From: JAAYLC01 sp035654795
Lineage (GTDB): Bacteria > Bacteroidota > Bacteroidia > Flavobacteriales > Flavobacteriaceae
DNA: 64,000 nucleotides
Direction: 5' to 3'
NCBI GenBank assembly: GCA_035654795.1
Contig: DASRWC010000077.1
Location: forward strand, 52,308 to 116,307
The notes beneath the pieces are model-generated. The model saw only the letters and a list, made by a program, of their open reading frames with translations. It did not search any database and was not told the origin of the DNA. Position 1 is the first letter of the stretch. Each line of letters opens with the position of its first letter. This document shows, piece by piece, positions 1 to 8,244 of the stretch. The translations under genes and the position numbers were made by a program.

Positions 1-341
1 ATCTATTCGTGACAAACGTGGAAAGACTTGCGAAAGGAATTTCTGAAGGAATTGCCAATTCTATTTTAATTAAAGTAAATCAAATAGGGACTTTAACAGA
101 AACAATAGCAGCAGTCAACATGGCTCAAAATGCCGGATATACCGCCGTAATGAGCCACAGAAGCGGTGAAACTGAAGATAATACCATTGCTGATCTGGCG
201 GTTGCTTTGAATTGCGGTCAAATTAAAACAGGTTCGGCTTCTCGTAGTGATAGAATGGCAAAATACAACCAGCTTTTAAGGATTGAGGAACAACTTGGAG
301 AGGTGGCCTATTTTCCACAAAATAAAGCATTTAAGATTTAA
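1..341 (+). CDS. eno: Enolase, C-terminal part (5' end outside window)
   Basis: Enolase interconverts 2-phosphoglycerate and phosphoenolpyruvate in cytoplasmic glycolysis. Only about the last 113 codons are present. The frame is open to the left edge, beginning with the codons for LFVTNVERL, so the GTG at 9 is an internal valine and not a start. Active-site blocks of the family are visible: LLKVNQIGT-like (here ILIKVNQIGT, catalytic Lys), SHRSGETED (phosphate-binding Arg-Ser) and GQIKTG (Lys), followed by the usual C-terminal AKYNQLLRIEE. Citrate synthase follows 138 bp downstream on the same strand, with a possible terminator in between. Identification is secure. Confidence 0.97.
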   Translation, partial: LFVTNVERLAKGISEGIANSILIKVNQIGTLTETIAAVNMAQNAGYTAVMSHRSGETEDNTIADLAVALNCGQIKTGSASRSDRMAKYNQLLRIEEQLGEVAYFPQNKAFKI

Positions 342-349
342 ATTTTTAG

Positions 350-393
350 AAGGCAAAAATTGGGCGCTATTGAAGCAAGCTTCGTGCCTTTTT
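350..393 (+). terminator. Possible terminator after enolase
   Basis: AAGGCA at 350-355 pairs with TGCCTT at 385-390, which runs into five T. An inner GAAGC/GCTTC pair sits at 372-383. The outer stem is short and the loop long, so this is a moderate candidate. Confidence 0.4.
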
Positions 394-479
394 AACAAAC
401 AATTACAAAAGAAACTGTTAAAGAAAAAAATCAATTTTTGTAAATTGCAATTCATTTAGTTAATAGCTTTTAAGTATAT

Positions 480-1766
480 ATGGCAAAGACAGCAACATTA
501 GAGATAGATGGTAAAAAATATGAATTACCTGTAGTCGTTGGAACAGAGAATGAATTAGGAATAGATATAAACACGCTTCGTTCAGATACCGGAGGTGTAG
601 TTACGCTTGATCCGGGATACAAAAATACGGGGGCTTGTGAGAGCGCCATTACTTTTCTCGATGGAGAAAAAGGAATCCTAAGGTATCGAGGGTATAGCAT
701 CGAGGAATTGGCTGAGAAAGCTAATTTTCTTGAAGTATGTTATCTTTTAATTTTTGGCGAACTTCCAACGAAAGAGCAACTAGAAAAGTTTCACAAAGAC
801 ATCAAAGCTCAGTCGCATGTGGATGAAGATGTGAAGAAAATCCTGGATGGTTTTCCGAAATCTGCACACCCGATGGGAGTTTTGTCTTCTCTTACTGCTG
901 CGCTTGTTGCCTTCAATCCGTCTTCCGTCAATGTGGATAGCGAAGAAGATATGTATAAAGCCATTGTAAAGATTCTTGGGAAATTCCCGGTTTTGACAGC
1001 CTGGACCTATCGAAAAATAATGGGCTTACCTTTAGATTATGGAGGAGATTCTTTGGGATATGTAGAGAATTTCATAAAAATGATGTTCAAATCTCCAAGT
1101 GGAGAGTATAACAGTAACCAAACTGTTGTTGATGCGCTTGATAAACTTTTAATTCTTCATGCCGATCATGAGCAAAACTGTTCTACTTCAACCGTGAGGA
1201 TGGTGGGATCTTCTCATGCCGGATTATTCATCTCTATTTCTTCAGGAATTGCTGCACTTTGGGGACCACTACACGGAGGCGCTAATCAAGCCGTTATTGA
1301 AATGCTTGAGGCTATAAAAGCCGATGGCGGAGATACCCATAAATTTATGGAAAAGGCCAAAGATAAAAATGATCCTTTCCGATTGATGGGCTTTGGACAC
1401 AGAGTGTATAAAAATTTCGATCCGCGTGCCAAGATTATAAAAAAGGCGGCTGACAATGTTTTAGAAAGTTTGGGAATTCAAGATGACGTGTTGGATATTG
1501 CCAAGGCACTAGAAAAAGAGGCGTTGGAAGATCAATACTTTGTGGACAGAAAACTATACCCCAACGTAGATTTCTATTCCGGAATTATTTATCGCGCACT
1601 GGGTATTCCAGTAGAAATGTTTACGCCAATGTTTGCCTTAGGAAGACTTCCGGGATGGATTGCTCAGTGGAGGGAAATGCGATTAAGGAAAGAACCTATC
1701 GGTCGACCAAGACAGATATATATTGGCGAAACCAAACGTAGCTATGTAGCTGTAGAAGATAGATAA
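480..1766 (+). CDS. gltA: Citrate synthase
   Basis: Condenses oxaloacetate and acetyl-CoA to citrate at the entry of the TCA cycle. It has 428 residues, the usual length of the hexameric, NADH-sensitive bacterial type rather than the shorter dimeric type. The catalytic triad can be placed: His265 in GPLHGGANQ, His307 in GFGHRVYK and Asp364 in NVDFYSG. The N-terminal small beta domain (residues 1-60) typical of the type II enzyme is present. The ATG at 480 is the only sensible start. It lies between enolase and a guanidino-modifying enzyme, and a clear hairpin terminator follows at 1789-1815, so it is probably transcribed as a single gene. Confidence 0.98.
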   Translation: MAKTATLEIDGKKYELPVVVGTENELGIDINTLRSDTGGVVTLDPGYKNTGACESAITFLDGEKGILRYRGYSIEELAEKANFLEVCYLLIFGELPTKEQLEKFHKDIKAQSHVDEDVKKILDGFPKSAHPMGVLSSLTAALVAFNPSSVNVDSEEDMYKAIVKILGKFPVLTAWTYRKIMGLPLDYGGDSLGYVENFIKMMFKSPSGEYNSNQTVVDALDKLLILHADHEQNCSTSTVRMVGSSHAGLFISISSGIAALWGPLHGGANQAVIEMLEAIKADGGDTHKFMEKAKDKNDPFRLMGFGHRVYKNFDPRAKIIKKAADNVLESLGIQDDVLDIAKALEKEALEDQYFVDRKLYPNVDFYSGIIYRALGIPVEMFTPMFALGRLPGWIAQWREMRLRKEPIGRPRQIYIGETKRSYVAVEDR

Positions 1767-1788
1767 AGTCACTTTAGTATAAATTGTA

Positions 1789-1815
1789 AAGCACTTCAGT
1801 ATTTGAGGTGCTTTT
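1789..1815 (+). terminator. Rho-independent terminator of gltA
   Basis: An 11-bp stem, AAAGCACTTCA with TGAGGTGCTTT (one G-T pair), a short loop and a following T-run. It lies upstream of the ATG at 1833 and covers a TTG at 1803, which argues against a start inside the hairpin for the next gene. Confidence 0.75.
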
Positions 1816-1832
1816 TCTATATTTATCGTCTT

Positions 1833-2747
1833 ATGATTCATTTAAATATTCTCGATGAAATTGCTCCTCTGCGAAAAGTCGTTCTCGGAAGAGCAGATAG
1901 TAGCGGACCGGTTCCGGAGCTAAAAGACGCTTATGATCCAAAATCTGCGGAACATATCAAAGCCGGAACTTATCCCAAAGATGAGGACATGGTAAAAGAG
2001 ATGGATGCCGTGGAATCCGTTTTCAAGAAATATAATGTCGAAGTTTTTCGTCCTGATCTCATAGAAGATTATAACCAGATCTTCTCCCGTGACATCGCCT
2101 TTGTGATAGAAGATAAGTTTATTGTAGCGAATATTCTAGAAGACCGATCTCGTGAAATTCATGCAATGGATCACGTAATTGATGCTATTGATCCATCTAA
2201 GGTCTTACATTTTCCGGATCATGCACATATTGAGGGGGGCGATGTGATGCCTTGGGGAGATTATATTTTTGTAGGAACCTACTATGGGAGCGATTACTCA
2301 AAGTTTATCACCGCTAGAACAAATATGAAGGGAGTGGAGCATCTACGGAAGCTATTTCCACATAAAAAAGTGATATCTTTTAGTTTAAAGAAAAGTAATA
2401 CCGTGGCCAGGGATAATGCGCTTCATCTGGATTGCTGTTTTCAGCCATTAGGAAGAGGAAAAGCAATAATTCATCGTGAAGGTTTTCTGGTCCCCGAAGA
2501 GTATGAATGGCTTGTCAATTTCTTCGGGAAAGAAAATTGTTTTCATATCTCAAGAGATGAAATGTATCAGATGTGTAGTAATGTGTTTTCAATCAATCCC
2601 GATACTATTATTTCAGAGAAGAATTTTGATCGTTTAAACTCTTGGTTGCACAAACAAGGTTTTGTGGTAGAAGAAGTGCCCTATGCTGAAATAGGAAAAC
2701 AGGGAGGACTTTTGCGTTGTACTACGTTGCCGCTGGAGAGAATATAA
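1833..2747 (+). CDS. Arginine deiminase/amidinotransferase superfamily (DDAH-like) protein
   Basis: A guanidino-group-modifying enzyme of the alpha/beta propeller fold, close to dimethylarginine dimethylaminohydrolases and amidinotransferases. The start is taken at ATG 1833 (304 residues), because the longer frame from TTG 1803 would begin inside the gltA terminator. The expected catalytic pieces are visible: an RD pair near residue 87, HIEGGD at 132-137, His198 in NALHLDCC and the nucleophile Cys296 in GLLRCTT near the C-terminus. The substrate could be methylarginine, arginine or another guanidino compound. Sequence alone does not separate hydrolase from amidinotransferase. The neighbours (gltA, peptidase) give no specific pathway. 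Confidence 0.8.
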   Translation: MIHLNILDEIAPLRKVVLGRADSSGPVPELKDAYDPKSAEHIKAGTYPKDEDMVKEMDAVESVFKKYNVEVFRPDLIEDYNQIFSRDIAFVIEDKFIVANILEDRSREIHAMDHVIDAIDPSKVLHFPDHAHIEGGDVMPWGDYIFVGTYYGSDYSKFITARTNMKGVEHLRKLFPHKKVISFSLKKSNTVARDNALHLDCCFQPLGRGKAIIHREGFLVPEEYEWLVNFFGKENCFHISRDEMYQMCSNVFSINPDTIISEKNFDRLNSWLHKQGFVVEEVPYAEIGKQGGLLRCTTLPLERI

Positions 2748-2863
2748 CTGCCTCTTAATATTTTAATTAAAATCTTGCGTAAGCTATACCGCATATTTAA
2801 CAGCGACGGTGTTTTTTCTTTCGGCAAAAAATTAGTAAAATTGGAGTCTTAATATTTTAACAA

Positions 2864-5044
2864 TTGAGACACCATTATAAAAGAGTATTTACACTTCTTT
2901 TCCTTTCCGTTTGTCTTTCTCTCACAGCTCAAAAGAGAAACATATCATTAAAAGAAATATGGACCGGTGAATTTCGCACTGACGGTCTCGATGTGCTAAG
3001 ATCCTTAAAAAATGGAAGAGAATATTCTGTTTTGAATTATGATCGTAAAAATCGGGCTTCAACTGTAGATGTTTATGATTATGCAACCGGTAATAAAACC
3101 CGCACGTTACTAGATAGTAGAGATCTGCCGGGTATAAGCTATATTATATCTTATGAATTCAATGCCGACGAATCGAAAATTCTTTTTGCTACAGAATTGG
3201 ACCAAATTTTTAGACGTTCTTCCAGAGGAGTTTATTATATCTATGACCTAAACACAAAAGAAATCCGTCTGGTGTCAAAAAATAAGATTCAAGAACCTAC
3301 ATTCAGTGAGGATGGAAGCAAGATTGCATTTGGATTTGAAAATAATCTCTATTATAAAGATCTAAAATCTGAGGAGACATTTCAAATTACCCGCGATGGC
3401 AAAAAAAATCATATCATCAACGGAATCACCGACTGGGTTTATGAGGAAGAATTTGGTGTAGTCAGAGCTTTTGAATGGTCTGTCAATGGAGACAAACTCG
3501 CTTTTATCAAATTTGACGAAACCGATGTTCCGGAATTTTCGATGGATGTGTACGGCTCAGATCTTTATCCTACTTCAGAGACTTTTAAATACCCAAAAGC
3601 AGGAGAAAACAACTCAAAAGTAAGTCTTCACCTTTTTGATCTCAGTACAAAACAGATTAGCACAATAGATTTGGCAGAATTCAACAGTTATTACATTCCA
3701 AGACTACTTTGGACACGTGATAATAATCTGTTGAGTGTGCAACTTACCAATAGACATCAGAATGCTTTGGATTTGGTATTTGTAGATGCAAGATCCCATA
3801 CTAGTCGATTAATTTTACGAGAAAAGGATGACGCCTATGTGGATGTAACGGATGACCTGACTTTCTTAAATAACAACACTTTTTTCTGGACCAGTGAACG
3901 AGACGGCTGGAATCATATTTATCAATATGACAGAAATGGAAAGCTGTTGAGCCAGGTTACCAAAGGTCCTTGGGAGGTGACAAAGTTCTACGGTTTTGAT
4001 CAAAATACCGGAAGGGTTTTTTATCAGAGTACCGAAGAGGGAAGTGTTAATAGAGGAGTGTATTCTATCCTTCCTTCCGGCAAAAACAAAGTTTTGCTTT
4101 CTCAGAATAAAGGAACGAATTATGCTGATTTTAGTGCCAATTATTCTTATTTTATCAATACTTTTTCTGATGTAAATACTCCTTATTTGTACACGCTTCA
4201 TGAGTCAAAAACCGGAAAACAATTGAGAGAGATCAAGAATAATAACATCTTGAAAAATAAATTAAGTGCCTATGCCATTTCTCCAAAAGTGCTGTCAACT
4301 ATCCGAATAAACGGAGAAGATTTGAATATGTACATGATCAAGCCAATTAATTTTGACAGCAACAAAAAATATCCGCTGTTTATGTATCAATATTCAGGTC
4401 CCGGATCTCAGAATGTATCGAACAGCTGGATGGGGACCAATGACTATTGGCATCAGATGCTGGCCAATGAGCACGACATTATTGTGGTTTGTGTTGATGG
4501 ACGGGGTACAGGTTATAAAGGCGCGAAATTTAAAAAAATGACACAACTGGAACTGGGAAAATACGAAGTTGAAGACCAAATAGCTGCTGCCATAGAATTG
4601 TCAAAACTACCGTATATCGATGAGAACCGTACGGGAATTTGGGGATGGAGCTATGGAGGTTTTATGTCATCCAATTGTTTATTTCAGGCTCCGGATGTTT
4701 TTGAGATGGCTATTGCCGTAGCACCGGTTTCCAGCTGGAGATTTTATGATACCATATATACCGAAAGATATATGCAAACTCCTCAAGAAAATCCGGGTGG
4801 GTATGACAGGAACTCTCCTCTATCTCATGTGAACAACATGCGCGGCAACTATTTGCTGATCCACGGAAGTGCCGATGATAATGTACACGTACAAAACGCG
4901 ATGGTGCTTATTGAGGAGCTGGTTCAGGCAAATAAACAATTTGACTGGCGCATATATCCTGATAAGAATCACGGTATTTATGGCGGAAATACGCGAATTC
5001 ATTTATATACTCTCATGACAGCGTATATTAAAAACAATCTTTAA
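2864..5044 (+). CDS. Secreted S9 family prolyl/dipeptidyl peptidase (DPP IV-like)
   Basis: A serine peptidase expected to release X-Pro or similar dipeptides from peptide N-termini in the periplasm. It has 726 residues with an N-terminal signal peptide ending in SLTAQ, a beta-propeller DPPIV_N domain (about 60-440) and a C-terminal alpha/beta hydrolase. The catalytic triad is Ser596 in GWSYGG, Asp671 in the SADDN block and His703 in KNHGIYGG. No in-frame ATG lies near the start: the frame is closed at 2858-2860 and the signal peptide begins at a TTG at 2864, so a TTG start is inferred. Three POT transporters follow directly (15 bp gap), suggesting coupled peptide hydrolysis and di/tripeptide uptake. 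Confidence 0.93.
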   Translation: MRHHYKRVFTLLFLSVCLSLTAQKRNISLKEIWTGEFRTDGLDVLRSLKNGREYSVLNYDRKNRASTVDVYDYATGNKTRTLLDSRDLPGISYIISYEFNADESKILFATELDQIFRRSSRGVYYIYDLNTKEIRLVSKNKIQEPTFSEDGSKIAFGFENNLYYKDLKSEETFQITRDGKKNHIINGITDWVYEEEFGVVRAFEWSVNGDKLAFIKFDETDVPEFSMDVYGSDLYPTSETFKYPKAGENNSKVSLHLFDLSTKQISTIDLAEFNSYYIPRLLWTRDNNLLSVQLTNRHQNALDLVFVDARSHTSRLILREKDDAYVDVTDDLTFLNNNTFFWTSERDGWNHIYQYDRNGKLLSQVTKGPWEVTKFYGFDQNTGRVFYQSTEEGSVNRGVYSILPSGKNKVLLSQNKGTNYADFSANYSYFINTFSDVNTPYLYTLHESKTGKQLREIKNNNILKNKLSAYAISPKVLSTIRINGEDLNMYMIKPINFDSNKKYPLFMYQYSGPGSQNVSNSWMGTNDYWHQMLANEHDIIVVCVDGRGTGYKGAKFKKMTQLELGKYEVEDQIAAAIELSKLPYIDENRTGIWGWSYGGFMSSNCLFQAPDVFEMAIAVAPVSSWRFYDTIYTERYMQTPQENPGGYDRNSPLSHVNNMRGNYLLIHGSADDNVHVQNAMVLIEELVQANKQFDWRIYPDKNHGIYGGNTRIHLYTLMTAYIKNNL

Positions 5045-5059
5045 ATCACAAAAATCAAC

Positions 5060-6682
5060 ATGCAAGAAAAAGATCCACAATTGAGAAATCACCTGGCGCG
5101 ATTAGGCGTTGATGATAAAATGGTTATAGGGCATCCTGCCGGGTTGCTGGTGTTGTTTTTCACAGAAATGTGGGAGCGTTTCAGTTATTACGGAATGCGC
5201 GCCTTGCTAACTTTGTTTCTGGTCAGCACCATTGCTAGTGGCGGATGGGAATGGACACGCGCTGAAGCCATGAACTTATATGGCTGGTACACCGGATTTG
5301 TATATCTCACTCCCATTTTAGGTGGAATAATTGCAGACAAAATTACCGGATTCCGAAAAGCAATTTTTCTTGGAGCTTTGTTGATGACTTTAGGCCACGC
5401 CAGTATGGCTTTAGAGGTATTTAACAATAACTTCTTCTTTATCGGTTTGGGACTTCTAATATTAGGAAATGGACTTTTTAAGCCAAATATTTCCTCTATG
5501 GTAGGACAATTATATCCTGATAACAGTTCAAAAAAAGATGCCGGTTATACCATATTTTATATGGGTATAAACGCGGGAGCATTTTTGGGGATGCTACTCT
5601 GTGGCTATATTGGAGAAAAAATCGGATGGCATTATGGATTCGGTTTAGCAGGAGTTTTTATGTTTTTTGGAATGTTGCAGTTTTATTTTGCAAGAACCTA
5701 TTTCGGAAAAATAGGGGCAGATCCAAAACTTCTTGCCACGCAATATGACAACGAAATACACGTTACTCCCGCCGAAAAGTTTGAAAAAGTTGGCGTAGAG
5801 GAGAAGGAAGAAGATGAGGCATTATCACCAAAAGTGATTCGTGATCGATTGATAGTTATTTCTGTACTAATCTTCTTTAGCATATTCTTCTGGCTGGCTT
5901 TTGAACAAGCCGGAGGCTCCATGAATATTTTTGCAAAAGACTATACGCAGAGAGTATTGGAGGGCGCTGCGGCTACAACTTTTAAGTGGGTAGATGCTAT
6001 TTTGACACTCTTTCCTTTGGTTATTGTTTCAGTGGTGCTATATGGTCTGGCAAAACAACTTTTTAAAACATATCCTGCAACCATCCTCTTTACTCTTCTA
6101 AGTTTTGCAATAATTTGGGTGTTGGGAATTTGGAAAATCCGGAGAGAATTCACCGCATTGGAAACAGAAGTTGTTGCCTCATGGTTTCAGATATTAAATT
6201 CCTTCTTTATCATCACTTTGGCTACAGTTTTCAGTAAAATATGGGAGAAAGTATGGAATCCCTCCGGACCTATAAAATTTGCGATGGGTCTCTTCCTGCT
6301 GGGTATCGGTTTCTGCGTTCTCGCTTATGGTAGTAAAGATATTCCACAGGGAGCAGCTACAGCGTCTGTTAGCATGATCTGGCTAATTATTGCATATTTC
6401 TTCCACACCACCGGAGAACTTTGTTTATCTCCCGTAGGATTGTCATACGTTAGTAAACTTTCTCCGAAAAAGTTTGTCGGGCTCATTTTTGGGTTGTGGT
6501 TTGCTTCTTCAGCAATTGCTAATATTGTCGGGTCGCAGATGGGTGGATTAATAGATGACATTAGTGCCAAATATTCCATTTCTATTTTCTTCTTAATATT
6601 TGCCGTAGTGCCCGGAATTGCCGGTTTAATTCTGCTGATTCTTTCCGGAACGTTGAAAAAAATGATGCACGGAATTCAATAA
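5060..6682 (+). CDS. POT/PTR2 family proton-coupled oligopeptide transporter (first copy)
   Basis: An inner-membrane di/tripeptide:proton symporter of the major facilitator superfamily. It has 540 residues. The first helix carries the POT signature ExxER at residues 36-40 in EMWERFSYYG, and the late signature GELCLSPVGLSYVSKL is present. It lacks the extra HA/HB helix pair between helices 6 and 7: a charged linker leads straight into helix 7. Instead it has an additional hydrophobic pair after helix 7 (DAILTLFPLVIV and ILFTLLSFAIIW). It follows the DPP IV-like peptidase by 15 bp and precedes the second copy by 8 bp, so the block is very likely one operon. Confidence 0.95.
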   Translation: MQEKDPQLRNHLARLGVDDKMVIGHPAGLLVLFFTEMWERFSYYGMRALLTLFLVSTIASGGWEWTRAEAMNLYGWYTGFVYLTPILGGIIADKITGFRKAIFLGALLMTLGHASMALEVFNNNFFFIGLGLLILGNGLFKPNISSMVGQLYPDNSSKKDAGYTIFYMGINAGAFLGMLLCGYIGEKIGWHYGFGLAGVFMFFGMLQFYFARTYFGKIGADPKLLATQYDNEIHVTPAEKFEKVGVEEKEEDEALSPKVIRDRLIVISVLIFFSIFFWLAFEQAGGSMNIFAKDYTQRVLEGAAATTFKWVDAILTLFPLVIVSVVLYGLAKQLFKTYPATILFTLLSFAIIWVLGIWKIRREFTALETEVVASWFQILNSFFIITLATVFSKIWEKVWNPSGPIKFAMGLFLLGIGFCVLAYGSKDIPQGAATASVSMIWLIIAYFFHTTGELCLSPVGLSYVSKLSPKKFVGLIFGLWFASSAIANIVGSQMGGLIDDISAKYSISIFFLIFAVVPGIAGLILLILSGTLKKMMHGIQ

Positions 6683-6690
6683 TTTAAAAC

Positions 6691-8220
6691 ATGGATCTAA
6701 ATGCAATAAAACACAAAGAACTCTTCGGGCATCCGGTAGGGTTGTTTGTGCTTTTTTTTACTGAAATGTGGGAACGATTCTCATTCTACGGAATGAAAGC
6801 GCTTCTGCTATTTTATCTTACGCGCTACCATCTTTTTACCGATAGTGACGGGTACCTACTGCTCGGTAGCTATGCCGCTTTAGTATATGCCATGCCCGTA
6901 TTGGGAGGTCATTTGGCAGATAAATACATCGGTTTCCGTAAGGCAATTACTTTTGGAGCTATCTTATTGGTTCTCGGGCATATCGGAATGGCTTATGAAG
7001 GTCACCAGGCAGTTGTAGTTGATGGAGTCATTCAGAGAGATAATTTTGCGCTGCAGGTATTTTATTTCTCGTTGGCATTAATAGTAATGGGTGTAGGATT
7101 CTTAAAGTCTAATATCTCATCTATTGTGGGTGAACTTTATGATAAAAATGATCCAAGAAGAGATTCCGGTTTTACGCTTTTCTATATGGGAATTAACGTA
7201 GGTGCTCTATTAGCAACTATTGTGTGTGTTTATCTTGGAGAAGAATATGGATGGGGTTACGGTTTTGGAGCTGCGGGAATTGGAATGTTTTTAGGATTGC
7301 TCATCTTTACTTTTGGAAGACCCTATCTTGAAGGAAAAGGTGAAGCAATTAATCCCAAGCTGGCCGAAGAAAAAAAATTTGGAATCAAAACAGAACACTG
7401 GATCTATATTTTATCCATTGCAGGAACTTTTGTTGTATGGCAAATGGTGCAAAGCCATTCGATTGTGCAGGGAATTTTAATGGCAGCCGGAGCCGGATCC
7501 TTAGTTTACATAATTTTTTATGCGGCTAAATATCTGGATAAAATTGCCAGAGATCGCTTATTGGCACTAACTATTCTTATCATTTTTACTATTGTTTTCT
7601 GGGCGCTGTTTGAGCAGGCTTATATGTCGCTGAACTTATTTGCAGAGCGAATCATAGATTTAAATGTTTTGGGCTACGAATTAAAGCCCGGTTGGTTCCT
7701 AGGTTTGAATGCTTTTTTTATTATCACTCTTGCTATTCCATTTGCAAGATTATGGGTTTGGTTAGATAAGAGAAAACTGAACCCGAATACTTCCTATAAG
7801 TTTGCCTATGCCATTATCTTGGTCGGTCTGGGATTTGGCGCCCTCGTTTTAGGAGGCAAATTATCCGGTGAGGCCGGGAAAGTAGCTGCTATTTGGTTGG
7901 TGCTCACTTATCTTCTTCATACTTGCGGAGAACTTGCATTATCTCCCATTGGTCTTTCTGTGGTCACCAAACTTTCTCCTACCAAAATTCTTGGTTTTAT
8001 GATGGGAGTTTGGTTTCTTGCCACCGCAAGCTCCGAATTCATTGCTGCCAAAATTTCAGAATTGGCGAGTGTGGATCATTTGGAACAAGGAGATTTTATT
8101 TCTACAAAAGCTGCATATATTGGGCTTTATGAAAACCTCTTCTATGCAGGTATAATTTGTGGCGTGATACTCATTCTGTGCACCCCGCTTATCAAGAAAT
8201 TAATGCACGGAATCAAATAA
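6691..8220 (+). CDS. POT/PTR2 family proton-coupled oligopeptide transporter (second copy)
   Basis: Paralogue of the flanking transporters, 509 residues. ExxER lies at 25-29 in EMWERFSFYG, and the late motif GELALSPIGLSVVTKL is present. Unlike the first copy it has the bacterial HA/HB pair between helices 6 and 7 (around residues 225-285). It has no extra hairpin after helix 7, and a short loop leads directly to PGWFLGLNAFFIITLA. A charged stretch with GDFIST lies between the last helices. The three copies therefore differ in topology as well as sequence, which suggests old duplication and different substrate ranges rather than recent amplification. Confidence 0.95.
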   Translation: MDLNAIKHKELFGHPVGLFVLFFTEMWERFSFYGMKALLLFYLTRYHLFTDSDGYLLLGSYAALVYAMPVLGGHLADKYIGFRKAITFGAILLVLGHIGMAYEGHQAVVVDGVIQRDNFALQVFYFSLALIVMGVGFLKSNISSIVGELYDKNDPRRDSGFTLFYMGINVGALLATIVCVYLGEEYGWGYGFGAAGIGMFLGLLIFTFGRPYLEGKGEAINPKLAEEKKFGIKTEHWIYILSIAGTFVVWQMVQSHSIVQGILMAAGAGSLVYIIFYAAKYLDKIARDRLLALTILIIFTIVFWALFEQAYMSLNLFAERIIDLNVLGYELKPGWFLGLNAFFIITLAIPFARLWVWLDKRKLNPNTSYKFAYAIILVGLGFGALVLGGKLSGEAGKVAAIWLVLTYLLHTCGELALSPIGLSVVTKLSPTKILGFMMGVWFLATASSEFIAAKISELASVDHLEQGDFISTKAAYIGLYENLFYAGIICGVILILCTPLIKKLMHGIK

Positions 8221-8244
8221 AATTTAACTTAAAGAAAATTCTCT

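Noticed and set aside
1803..1832. TTG-initiated N-terminal extension of the DDAH-like protein
   Set aside because: Begins inside the gltA terminator hairpin; ATG 1833 gives a family-like N-terminus.
2748..2863. Possible leader RNA or terminator before the DPP IV-like gene
   Set aside because: No stable stem with a T-run could be drawn.
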